DNA of 64,000 nt from Poa pratensis. Lineage: Eukaryota; Streptophyta; Magnoliopsida; Poales; Poaceae. The stretch lies in NCBI GenBank assembly GCA_947311845.1, contig CAMZMU010000034.1:82948079-83012078 (forward strand). The letters are read 5' to 3'. How positions within the stretch are numbered: the first letter of the stretch is position 1; every line of letters starts with the position of its first letter. A program made the position numbers and the translations under genes. The notes below the pieces were generated by a model. That model saw only the letters and a program-made list of their open reading frames with translations. It ran no database searches and was not told the DNA's origin. Shown piece after piece: positions 12,952 to 23,080 of this stretch.

Positions 12952-14465
12952 TGATGCATGTAAAATGCATACATGAACTTTGCACTTTAATTGCTTATAT
13001 TCCAATCATATTTGCATCATATAAGGGTTATATCAATGTTTTATAATGATTTTTGGGAATATTCATTTATTTCCTATTTTTATGGAATTAACCCTGCGCA
13101 GGCAGAAAACCCCGTTTTCTTATTTTAATGTTTCAGGGACCCAAACGTCAACGAAATCACCTGGAAATTTACGGGCGTCAATATTTGGAAGGAAGAAGAC
13201 CTGTGGGCGAAGGAAGCGAGCAAACGGAGGCTCGAGGGCCAAACGAGGGGCCCCACGCGGCCTAGTACTGTAGCCGCGTGGGACCCACCCATTTGGGCCT
13301 CGTGGCTCCGTTGCTTTCGATCTTTCCTCCACCGACATCGTCTTGACCTAAAAACGCCTATATAAAAGGTCCCCCGACGTTCTCTGGAAGGAGCGCCGCA
13401 CAAACACAGAAACACCGAAACGGAGATCACGAGCTGCAGATTGGAGGGGGAAAACTCCGGCGGGGCGCTGCCGGGGTGGTCTCCACCTTCTCCAACGACT
13501 TCTCCACCGTCTCCATGATGAAGGGGGAGTAGTCCACCCCCTGGATTTGGGTTTGTGGTGGTAACTTATGTATCTCTCCTCTCTTTGAGCTTCACTAATT
13601 AGTACCGTATGAGCTGCTGAACATGATTACGGTCATCTATGTAATTCCCATGGTGGATATTGTGGTGTGAGATAATATTTGTTATGCATTTACTGTTGTG
13701 TTGGATCTTTTATGACTTGTCATACTTTGGAGATATTCTATGATGCATGTGATGGTTTGATTTATGCATAATGCCTTGTTTATCTTTATCATGAGGTGAT
13801 TGACACCACCAAGTGTAGATAGATGAGAGAGATGTGGTCACACACACGAAATATGAATCATTGCACTAGTGTTTAGAATATTATCCATTATGAAGTATGA
13901 TGTATGTGGGTACTGGGTGGCCAATGTGACAGAAGGCATAGGTATTGAGTGACACAGTACCGTCCAACATCCTTTATCTGGGGGTAAAAAGAAAGAGTAT
14001 GATGTGGGAGTGAGAGCAACCACGCTAGCCTTACGAGGGTGACCTAGCAACACAAATGAGTACTTCTTTCAACTATGTGTTTTAGGACATATAGCCGTTA
14101 TAAAAGCTACCATTAAAACATGACAATTATGTGTACTTTATCTATAACATGATAATCACCATAGATGAGAGAGAGAGGATTAAGTGAACCCATGAACCCA
14201 TGTCCATTGTTCCTATAAGAGAAAACCTTTGTCTTGTCCTCTTGCGTTGAAGAGGATTGGGACACTTTTACATTCTTGTTTTGCTATATCGAACTTCCAT
14301 CCATCAACCACCTTGTTCTTAAACTTGTTTAGTGCATAATCAACTAAAACTTGTGACACTTTAGTTGTAGGGAATAGATAACTTTTCCTTCTTGCTCCTG
14401 CGGATCGATACCTTACTTCCACATTGAGAGGTGCTACAGTGATCCCTTGCTCTTGGGGGTTATCA
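12952..14465 (+). repeat. 5' LTR of element C
   Basis: It is 1,514 bp, from TGATGCATGTAAAATG to GGGGGTTATCA. A CCTATATAAAAGG motif near 13,358 is a good TATA box for element transcription, with CpG-rich sequence upstream. Confidence 0.92.
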
Positions 14466-14475
14466 AGTACTTTTC

Positions 14476-14493
14476 TGGCGCCGTTGCCGGGGA
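14476..14493 (+). other. tRNA-Asp primer-binding site of element C
   Basis: TGGCGCCGTTGCCGGGGA lies 10 bases after the 5' LTR. Confidence 0.92.
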
Positions 14494-14589
14494 GCGTAGC
14501 GCTTAAGTTTCTATTCTTGTGTGCACTAGACTAAGCTTGGGGAGGTTCCTTTAAACTTGTCTGGGTGTAAGTTCTTCATTACTTTTGCT

Positions 14590-15405
14590 ATGGGTTTTCT
14601 GTTTGATTATACACCTGAGGAACTTGCAACATTTACACTTGAGGAACTTGAAATATTACAAGAAGCTGATGATTTCTTTTCTCGAGCAGATGCTATTAAA
14701 CGTAAAAAGTTAACTCTTGCTGCCATGGAAAGAACTAATATTTTGCAGGAAGAAGAGGACAAAAACCTAAGCTTGGGGATGCCCATGCAATCTCAAGAAG
14801 ATGCTGAAAAAGAACAACTGGAGAATGAAGAGTTGGATCCCCCAACTTCACCATCAACATATGATAGTAACACTCAAACTCAAAAACCTTTTGTTGGTAA
14901 ACTTATTGATAATAATGAGGAGTGTTGCTTAAATATGTTATATGATAATGCTTTAGATGATGGTCCTATGCTTATTGATAATCCTCCATGTTTAGAACTT
15001 GTTACTACTTTATGTGAGGATAAAAATGATATACTTGCTGTTTGTGAAAATACTCTTACTAATAAGAGTCCTGCTATGTTCTTGAATTCTCCTAACTACA
15101 CCATAGAGGAGAAATTTGCTTATGTTGAGAAATACTTATGTGGTTTGCAATTATCTTTAGTTCCAAATCTTTGTTGCAACCATGATATTAAACTTGATAT
15201 TGATCTTAACAACTATTTTGAAAGAGGGAAGCATGCTAATAAATTCCAAAATAAATTTAATGACTCTCTTTATGTTCCCAAATTATCTAAGTTGGAAGAT
15301 TCTATTGGTTACGTGATTAAATACACTTCTACTACTTGCAACTATTATGAAAGAGGAGTGATAAGAACCCTCTTTATGCTACTAATAATTATGGGCTGCA
15401 AGTAA
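14590..15405 (+). CDS. retroelement ORF of unknown function (element C)
   Basis: This is an open frame of 271 codons from the first ATG; the frame is open upstream to 14,557. It sits at the gag position. The N-terminus reads GFLFDYTPEELATFTLEELE with a TLEELEIL… helical, acidic stretch to about residue 80. A long Asp/Asn/Cys-rich middle follows, then two ERG units (NYFERGKHANKF near residue 210 and NYYERGVIRTLF near 252). There is no zinc knuckle, protease, RT or integrase. It is distinct from the B ORF in its N-terminal half but shares the ERG units. The intact frame in a young insertion suggests it can still be translated. Confidence 0.6.
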   Translation: MGFLFDYTPEELATFTLEELEILQEADDFFSRADAIKRKKLTLAAMERTNILQEEEDKNLSLGMPMQSQEDAEKEQLENEELDPPTSPSTYDSNTQTQKPFVGKLIDNNEECCLNMLYDNALDDGPMLIDNPPCLELVTTLCEDKNDILAVCENTLTNKSPAMFLNSPNYTIEEKFAYVEKYLCGLQLSLVPNLCCNHDIKLDIDLNNYFERGKHANKFQNKFNDSLYVPKLSKLEDSIGYVIKYTSTTCNYYERGVIRTLFMLLIIMGCK

Positions 15406-18024
15406 ATATTGTTAATATGCATTGGAAAACTTATATTCATTGTGATTCATTCATATACAAAATGCCAATGCATAGGAAGGAAGTTAGACTTCGTTGTTAT
15501 TACTTTTGTGTTTGTTTTCTCTCTACCAGGTTTCAACTTGACTATTATTTCATTGGCTTGAGAGCAACATGGGACCCTGGTATAATGCATGGAACACTTC
15601 CCAAGGAAGAGGGGAACAACATTCAAGCTCCTTCATGAGCTTCATCTTCGCTAACAACAAGTAAGAAGCCTAGCTATATGGCTATAAAGAAAGCGCTTTG
15701 CGGGAGGCAACCCGGTTATTTTTGTGTGTGATTTTTCTTTGTGTCCTCTTGCTGTAACAAGAGATTTTGTGTCTAGTTAGTTTCTGGAGTTTTTAATAAA
15801 GTGCCAAGTTTTACCCATTTTGGTCTTGAAAAGTTGCTTATTAGTTCGGAGATTTTATTCCTGCACGAATCAGTGCACGGTATGATTTTTAATTCTTATT
15901 CTGTAACTCCGAATGAGCTCATATTTGAACTGTAGTTGCAACTTTTCATCCTCTGTATGCATGAATTTTTTCGGAATTTTTCGAGAAAGTTTGGTAGGGT
16001 AGAAAAATACGTTTTGCTGCTGCTGTTTTTCTGGACAGATTCTGTCCCATTTTGTTTGATGCATGCTTTGAGCTTTTAAGTTGAATCTTTTTGATCCAAT
16101 TGAGTTTATGAGTAGGCATACAACATTATACACTTTCTGGACATCTCATATGAATTTTTGTTCAAGGATTATATGCAGCAAGAAACCTATTTGTTTATCA
16201 CTATTAATGCACCCCACAGAAAAGAAATGGGAGAAACGGTGTTTTGAAGTTTTTTCACAGGGATTGGAGGAGATGCACCAAGAGCTATCCAAGGATGGTG
16301 AAGACCATAAGCTTGGGGATGTGAAGACAACCCCACTGGACCTACACACTCTCGGTTTGCACACGTCCAACTTCTGTTTTTCGATCGAAACACTTTATCG
16401 CATAAACTTGGAGCGTCTTTTGTTTGTTTTGGTTTGATTTGTTTGAGAGACCACCACACTATCATTTATATATGGAGAGCTACTGGAAATATGGGTTGAA
16501 ATATGTTGGATGCTTTTATAAGATTGGGAAAAGGGATGTTTGAGTTGATTTTTAATGATACATATAGTTGCATGATTCATGAGCTTGTTTATGAGTAATA
16601 GTTTGCAAATCTTTTTGAAGAGCTATCACTTATTCATGTTTTGGTGCTGATTGTTATTTTACTTGGTTTAACATGGATTAGTTAGTTCTATGGACACTCA
16701 TGCATGCATCTAGATGGTCAACTTTCTCCCTTTTGCTAGCCCAAAAATTCCAACAAGCAAAACTTGTTTCCAACACCTTCAACCAAAGTTATTCCAGTGA
16801 GTCCACCATATCTACCTATTAGCTTTATGCTATTCCGAGTATGTTTATCATGATATTTGTGTTATCTATACCTCTGAATGAAAATGATTATGTTATTGAT
16901 TGCATGGGAAAAGTTGGTTATATAGCTCTCACGAACTTGATGCACAATGTTCTTTTATTTGCATAATAAAACTTGACCCATTGTGATTAAGATTATGATG
17001 TTTGTGGCTTGATGAATGTTTTGGGTTGGAAGTTAGCCCATATGTGCTGTCACATGGCAAGCTTTCAACACGCTCTTCATCTCATTTAGTTGATATCATG
17101 TGCTTTTGTCTATGGATGCTTATCATGTTGAAATAAATGTGGAAATAGAGTGAGTTTAAATGAGTTTGTGTAAATGGTTAGAGAGACGCCTGGGCCGCTA
17201 ATCTAAGCCATGCATCATTCATGGTGGAAATTTACTTACATACTATGGTGAACCTTCTGTGATACACCTTGCAATAAAAAACTATTCCAATGGTAAATAA
17301 AAAGGGTGTTGAGATTGTTCATTTTGTTTGTTTGTCTTGTCATTTTGATATGGGCTTGTTCCATATCTTGGGACAAGAGGTACCCCAGTTGACGCTCTTG
17401 ATGATACTATTATGCTTACAATGATATTTAATTGAACTTGCTTTGTTTCCCAAGTTGAGTAACACATGGTGTAAGTACTTGTATTCAAGGGGCATGAGAC
17501 ATTCAACCATTCTTTATCAAGCACACTACTCATATTTGCTTTCACTTTAACCTTAATCATTCAAGATGCTATGATAGGGGCAATGAGAGCTTGACACCAA
17601 TGAATACCTTATTGCAATCATTAACTTAAGTAGAAGAGTTTGGAAGTTGGATGAAACTTATGCATGCTTTACCTCTACTCACATATACATCTTTCCAAAG
17701 TGTACACCTATCATATTCAGATTTTCATCTACACTCTATGACCATTGTAGGATGTTCTACTTATCATTATGCATACATGTGTTCCATATTACTTGCTACC
17801 ATGTTACACTTTGTGAACTATCAATGAACATCCTTGTCTTGAATACTTGATATCACTTCATAAACTATTTGCATATTGCTACTCCTTTGAAGAATGAATC
17901 ATTTGACTATATGTAGCAATAGTAATCATCTTTGATATTCATTGTTAAGTATTAAATTGCAAAGTCCATGTTAGTTTTATCATCTTCATACTCGAGGACG
18001 AGCATGGATTAAGCTTGGGGATGT
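15406..18024 (+). other. non-coding interior of element C
   Basis: This is internal retroelement sequence nearly identical to element A 600-2,968, including the block GGCTATAAAGAAAGCGCTTT and the polypurine tract at 18,007-18,024. Short ORFs here are not conserved in frame between A and C, so I do not call them genes. Confidence 0.65.
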
Positions 18025-19081
18025 TGATGCATGTAAAATGCATACATGAACTTTGCACTTTAATTGCTTATATTCCAATCATATTTGCATCATATAAGGG
18101 TTATATCAATGTTTTATAATGATTTTTGGGAATATTCATTTATTTCCTATTTTTATGGAATTAACCCTGCACAGGCAGAAAACCCCTTTTCTTATTTTAA
18201 TGTTTCAGGGACCCAAACGTCAACGAAATCACCTGGAAATTTACGGGCGTCAATATTTGGAAGGAAGAAGACCTGTGGGCGAAGGAAGCGAGCAAACGGA
18301 GGCTCGAGGGCCAAACGAGGGGGGCCCACGCGGCCAGGTACTGTAGCCGCGTGGGACCCACCCATTTGGGCCTCGTGGCTCCGTTGCCTTCGATCTTTCC
18401 TCCACCGACATCGTCTTGACCTAAAAACGCCTATATAAAAGGTCCCCCGACGTTCTCTGGAAGGAGCGCCGCACAAACACAGAAACACCGAAACGGAGAT
18501 CAGGAGCTGCAGATTGGAGGGGGAAAACTCCGGCGGGGCGCTGCCGGGGTGGTCTCCACCTTCTCCAACGACTTCTCCACCGTCTCCATGATGAAGGGGG
18601 AGTAGTCCACCCCCTGGATTTGGGTTTGTGGTGGTAACTTATGTATCTCTCCTCTCTTTGAGCTTCACTAATTAGTACCGTATGAGCTGCTGAACATGAT
18701 TACGGTCATCTATGTAATTCCCATGGTGGATATTGTGGTGTGAGATAATATTTGTTATGCATTTACTGTTGTGTTGGATCTTTTATGACTTGTCATACTT
18801 TGGAGATATTCTATGATGCATGTGATGGTTTGATTTATGCATAATGCCTTGTTTATCTTTATCATGAGGTGATTGACACCACCAAGTGTAGATAGATGAG
18901 AGAGATGTGGTCACACACACGAAATATGAATCATTGCACTAGTGTTTAGAATATTATCCATTATGAAGTATGATGCATGTGGGTACTGGGTGGCCAATGT
19001 GACAGAAGGCATAGGTATTGAGTGACACAGTACCGTCCAACATCCTTTATCTGGGGGTAAAAAGAAAGAGTATGATTATCA
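18025..19081 (+). repeat. 3' LTR of element C, truncated
   Basis: It matches the 5' LTR to …GAGTATGAT (19,076) and then continues TATCA, the last five bases of a full LTR. This fits an internal deletion of about 455 bp that kept the terminal pentamer, or a chance match at a deletion breakpoint. Confidence 0.85.
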
Positions 19082-19858
19082 CTCGCCCAGCTTCAGTGCT
19101 TGCTTGCTACGCTCCGGCGAGCATGGCGAGTCATGGAGTTGGATCGAGGCATCTCCGTATTAAAAGCTGTCTTCCCCTCTTGTTGCCTGATGCGGTGGCT
19201 GGCTGGCGGCGACTGCGTCTTGGCGTGGCGGAGTGGCGAGCTCCCGTGGTGGGAGATACGCCGGAGGCACGACGCCGAGGGCAACCTTTCCAATAAGCTC
19301 GTTTTTTTTGTGCAGGTGGAGCTGGTGGATTGATCTCCTCTCTTTTCACTCGTCTCGGTGACGAGGAAGAGGGGAAATCCGTCGATCTGGTTCACCGCTG
19401 CTTCAACAAAGGCGACAGAGCTTCGCTGGGGTGCTTCCTCACGACGGCGCTCTCTTCGTCGTCGTCCTCTATGGTCGAATGGCGACCGCCCCCACCTCTG
19501 ACGTCGACTACGGTGCTCCGGTTGGCGTCCGATGGATTGAATCAACCTCCAGGCCTTGATGCCGTTGCGGAGGCCCTTCAAGTTGTGTGCGGCTTGCTCC
19601 CGTCTCCTCCTCCCAAGTGGTTCGTCCCCGGTGAGGTTGAGATAGGCCGTGCGCAACTCCGAGTTCGTCGCGCTGGAGAAGGAGCAGGACCCAATTGCAT
19701 TTCCTCTTTTTGCTTTGAGGTCCTTAGTGCAAAATGTTTGGGCTTGTGTGTAATTTTCAGATTTTATGTAGCCTTATCTGCAAAATGTACCTCCAGTGTT
19801 GAAAGTCAATGAAGTTTCTCGGTCCCTCGGGACCGAGCCCCTGTTCAAAAAAAAAAAA
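19082..19858 (+). mobile_element. LINE-like 3' tail within Helitron H0
   Basis: This is GC-rich sequence with short ORFs, ending in GTGTAATTTTCAGATTTTATG, a small hairpin CTCGGTCCCTCGGGACCGAG and then a run of 12 A at about 19,847-19,858. The tail style resembles plant LINE 3' ends. No RT or RNase H residues are recognisable, so the class is tentative. It may also include captured Helitron cargo. Confidence 0.35.
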
Positions 19859-20199
19859 GACGACAGGGTGAACGGAGGCTAGGGTTATACCTGCTGATTG
19901 AATTTGAGGGTCAAAATATGGATCGTGCCGATGCTTTTTGGCCAAAAGTTGATTTTTTTTACACCACCGTTGCAACGGACATATTTGCTAGTATATACTA
20001 CTATGAGTAAATCTATGTGGAAAATAAGTCTAGATACATTTGAATTAAGAAAATTAAAATGATGGGTTCAGTGTGCCTTATATTAGTGAACGGAGGGAGT
20101 AGTTGTTTCACATGTTGACTAGATACAGATCAAAATGAGTGAAGTTACACATTAAAATGTGTCTAGATACATATGGATATATTTAAAAGGAAGGTAGTA

Positions 20200-21147
20200 A
20201 CTCTCTCCCAGCGTTGCAGAGTTCTTGCAATTCCGGCATGTCCATGGTCCTGTCGTCCAAGTCCGACTTGGGGGTGGTGATGCTGCCCAGAATCAGAGCT
20301 TCCCACGCCGTTGGGGTTCGGTCTGTTGGCCAGAATGCCTGCGAGAATGCTGCGGACGCTACCCCAGGAGGCGACGGAGTTCGAGCAGCGGATGGGCTGG
20401 GTGCATGGCCGGCGTGTTCTAGATCTTCGACCGCCGCCATGGTCTTCTCACGGCGAGACGACGCGGTGGTGGTGGCCGCAGAGCGCCTAGTAGAGTGCCT
20501 CCAGGTCCAGTCCAGGTACGTATTGCTCGATTCAGCTTCTCCAAGTGTTCTTCATCGACTCCAAAAGATGGATCGTCCTGTTAAAGTTGAACAAGCTGTT
20601 ATGACTCGGGAGAGTAAACAGATTCATGCCGGTGAATTCTGAAGAGTGTTGTCGGGCAGCAGATGCAGAAATCCAATGGGATAAAATCTGTAGTATGATC
20701 TAGAGTGCCAACCAAGAACGTTTTTTGTTTTTTGGGAGTTACATGACAACAGATCAAGAAACTGACACAAACGATGCCGAATAGTACAGTATAGAAGCTA
20801 TTGCATGCCGAATAGTACACTGCTCGGCAATGGTCTCCTTGGTCGTTTTCTCGTGAAGTCGGAGTCGCTGGAGAGTGATGACGATGACACGGTGGTTCTT
20901 GTGAAGTCGGAGTCGCTGCAGAGTGATGACGGTGGGCAACCTCGACGACTCTAGCTTCGGTGGTGTGCGTGCAGCTTGTGTGGGTAGCCAGGGTGGCTGT
21001 GTGCGCCCTCGCGACGGTCATGTTTCATGACGGTCGTCGAGGGTGTTGTTTCGGTTTTAGGCCGGTTTCCCGTTAATTAACCAGCCAATTCCCACTTCTT
21101 CTTAATTAATGAAAATGGCAAATCTTTTGCCTCGGTTCAAAAAAAAA
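20200..21147 (+). mobile_element. LINE 3' end debris with poly-A
   Basis: It ends with …TTAATTAATGAAAATGGCAA and a poly-A run at 21,139-21,147, a typical plant LINE tail. The left part (20,214-20,520) has an open GC-rich frame I do not recognise, ending at a possible splice donor CAG|GTACG. Between about 20,850 and 20,935 the unit GTGAAGTCGGAGTCGCTG…GAGTGATGACG occurs twice. The 5' limit and the target duplication were not found. Confidence 0.4.
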
Positions 21148-21571
21148 GCCCCACGGTGATTTACAGTTTATGTAGCAGCAAATAATGCTAGTGAACAAAC
21201 ATTTGCATATTTCAGATACTTACTTCTTCCGCTTGTAAATAGATGACATCCTAGAAAACGTGCAATCAAACTTTGACTACTAACAGATAGTACAAAATAT
21301 TTAAATTGTTAAGAATAAAATAGTACACAGAGTTTCCTAACGGGAAATATATTCATAATCTAACCGGAAATATATTCATAATCTACTAACACACGCTTAC
21401 AAAAAGTAATGGTCAAATATGATTACTGGAAACCGTGTCAATATTTCATCGTGAAAATAACAGGACAGTATCATTACACATTTTGGTGACATTCAACTTT
21501 TTCGTCTAAAAAAATCAGATTTGTTACTAGTGTATTTTCGGTCTTTTGGTTTACGCCCAAAAATAATTTTA
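21148..21571. other. AT-rich non-coding spacer
   Basis: No gene was seen. A short tandem duplication of GGAAATATATTCATAATCTA lies at about 21,343-21,383. Confidence 0.5.
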
Positions 21572-21587
21572 CAACAATTTTTAATCT

Positions 21588-22878
21588 TTTTTTTTTTTGA
21601 ACAAGGCCAGGCGCCCATGGAGCCAAAATTTATTCAGCTCATAGACAGAGTACAGAGGTTAATACAATGCCTGGCACATGAAGATTTGAAATAGCAGCTA
21701 GCGTCGGACAATAAGAAGAGGCATGAGCTGAATTTAAACAACTGAAGGTAGGCTCAGATCCTACGGATCGTATTGCCTGCTGAGCACACGTGTGAGCAAC
21801 AACATTAATCTCCCTGTATAAGTGGAAAACGTTGGCCTGTAGTTCTTTTGCAATTTTGCCAAAGTCAACTACTTGTTTCCTGATCTCCCAAAGCACCGAG
21901 TCTGCATTGACAGAAGGAGCAGCAGCTGCACGGGCAAGCCCCAAACAATCAGTGAAGAAAGAAGGCGAGACAAGGTGCAAAGAGGACGCCAGCTTAGCCG
22001 CCAGTAGGAGCGCTTGAGCTTCAGCATAAATCGCAGAGGGCGCCGCAAGCTCAGTGGCCTGCACGAATATGTCGATGTCTTGATCTTGTTGTTTGAAGTG
22101 GCAGTAAACTCCGAGGCCAGCTTTGAAATGGGGTAATCCACCTGTCATCTGCTTCCATGCAGCGTCGCAATAGAACTTCGGACCTGCAATGTAAAAATCT
22201 GTTTTTGCTGTACTCCCTTGCACAGGAAGAGTCACATGAGGGTCTTTCTCGCCAGCCTTCGTACTGGGAGGATCAGGATCCACAAGGGGCTGCCTTTCTA
22301 GACTTGAAAGAAGTGCAGACGACATGATAGCGATCTGATGAGGTTTCCCAATTTTCCTACAAAACAAATGATCGTTCCTGGATTTCCAAAGACACCAGAG
22401 AAAGGTAAATATATTTTCAATAGAAGCTTGGGATGTCTTAGACTTATGATTCTGACTACCATTTGAGCAGCCGAATTGCAGTTATTAGCAAGAATTTCAG
22501 TTCTAATATACCAAGGCTGCTGAAACCACGCCGCTTTTGCAAACGGGCACAGAAAGAAAAGATGCATATCATCTTCAGAGAGGCCACATCTCGAGCACAG
22601 GGATGAGATATGTTTGGAGAACCTGCCTGCTCGGGCCCCAGACGGGAGTGCTTTCCTGAGAAGGCGCCATGCAAACGCTTGAATTCTTGGGGCCAACGAT
22701 TTATTCTTCCATACCTGATTGAGAATCTGTATTACGTCCTGACTGACAGGAGATGGCACCGGCTCTCCTTCATCGTGTAGTTTCTGCAAGCAAACACGGT
22801 ATGCACTCCTAGTGTTGAACCTGCCATTTGGGGTTAGTTTCCAACATAAAATATCTGGCTCATGATCTTCTAGGATGC
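21588..22878 (-). mobile_element. 5'-truncated L1-type LINE
   Basis: A poly-A tail (poly-T, 21,588-21,598 on the plus strand) and a perfect 16-bp target duplication CAACAATTTTTAATCT at 21,572-21,587 and 22,879-22,894 define the insertion. The minus strand encodes the end of a LINE ORF2. A zinc-binding reverse-transcriptase module (CSRCGLSEDDMHLFFLCPFA) occurs in the frame 22,298-22,789. An RNase H-like domain follows in 21,639-22,367, with residues of the type FYCDAAWK, AEAQALLLA and TDCLGLARA, and the tail VAHTCAQQA. The RT domain is missing because of 5' truncation. Confidence 0.9.
21639..22789 (-). pseudogene. LINE ORF2 C-terminus (zf-RVT plus RNase H), frameshifted
   Basis: Two overlapping minus-strand frames carry the two domains, so at least one frameshift lies near 22,300-22,370. 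The upstream side (22,790-22,878) still reads as LINE coding sequence (DILCWKLTPNGRFNTRSAYR). It is not translated independently and is a remnant of the retrotransposition machinery. Confidence 0.8.
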
Positions 22879-22910
22879 CAACAATTTTTAATCTCTGTTT
22901 TCTTGTCTAG

Positions 22911-22981
22911 GTCATGATCTTCTAGGCAGTAGCAGCAACAACTTGTCGGTGCCAAAGTCATCTACTTCAGACATCACTCTG
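22911..22981 (+). pseudogene. upstream exon of the LONGIFOLIA-like pseudogene
   Basis: A polypyrimidine run and acceptor (…TTCTTGTCTAG) precede a 71-nt exon reading HDLLGSSSNNLSVPKSSTSD, followed by the donor G|GTAATTTG. The Ser-rich text fits the N-terminal part of LONGIFOLIA/TRM proteins. The intron that follows contains Helitron H1 and leads to the main coding part at about 25,257. Confidence 0.45.
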
Positions 22982-23080
22982 GTAATTTGCCCGTTGTACT
23001 GTGACATATAACTAAACATTATTTCTTTTTTCCAGGAAAGAATTTACTCATGCAAACTAATGTAACCCGATACTAAATAA

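Larger units (their letters stand above)
12952..19081 (+). mobile_element. Gypsy element C, 3' LTR internally truncated
   Basis: It belongs to the same family and orientation as element A. The 5' LTR (12,952-14,465), primer site and 3.56-kb interior are complete. The second LTR matches from 18,025 to 19,076 and then jumps to TATCA at 19,077-19,081, losing about 0.45 kb. Flanks ATGTG (left) and CTCGC (right) do not match, so no target duplication survives. The LTRs differ at only about eight positions seen by eye over the shared 1.05 kb, so the insertion is young. Confidence 0.88.
4901..19991 (+). mobile_element. Helitron H0, host of the Gypsy nest
   Basis: The 5' end reads CCTACTAATAAAGGAAC (usual form TCTACTAATA…) after a host A. 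The 3' end is a CCGTTGCAACGG hairpin at 19,966-19,977, then CTAG at 19,988-19,991 before a host T. This is insertion between A and T without target duplication, as expected of Helitrons. No Rep/helicase ORF is visible, so it is non-autonomous. Removing the SINE and elements B and C leaves about 2 kb (4,901-5,053, 5,364-5,573, 12,290-12,951, 19,082-19,991), partly GC-rich as if it held gene-derived sequence. Confidence 0.72.
4839..20099. mobile_element. inner Stowaway MITE inside the outer one
   Basis: The left terminus CTTCTTCCGTTCACTAGTAT follows TA (4,837-4,838). The right terminus ATATTAGTGAACGGAGGGAG precedes TA (20,100-20,101). The ends are inverted complements of each other, and the subterminal AAGGCACAGTG/CAGTGTGCCTTA also pairs. 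A Helitron (4,901-19,991) lies inside it, so about 170 bp of the MITE itself is left. Confidence 0.82.
4808..20197. mobile_element. outer Stowaway (Tc1/mariner) MITE, split by nested insertions
   Basis: The left end is TA (4,806-4,807) then CTTCCTCCATTCATAAATAA. The right end is AAAAGGAAGGTAG followed by TA (20,198-20,199). The right half (20,102-20,197) carries the block TGTGTCTAGATACAT also seen inside the intact Stowaway at 31,534. Without the inner Stowaway and its contents, roughly 130 bp remain, a normal size for this MITE class. Confidence 0.75.

Noticed and set aside
19093..19656. 187-codon minus-strand ORF in the LINE-like tail
   Set aside because: It lies antisense to a poly-A-bearing segment, has no domain, and overlaps equally long frames on the plus strand.
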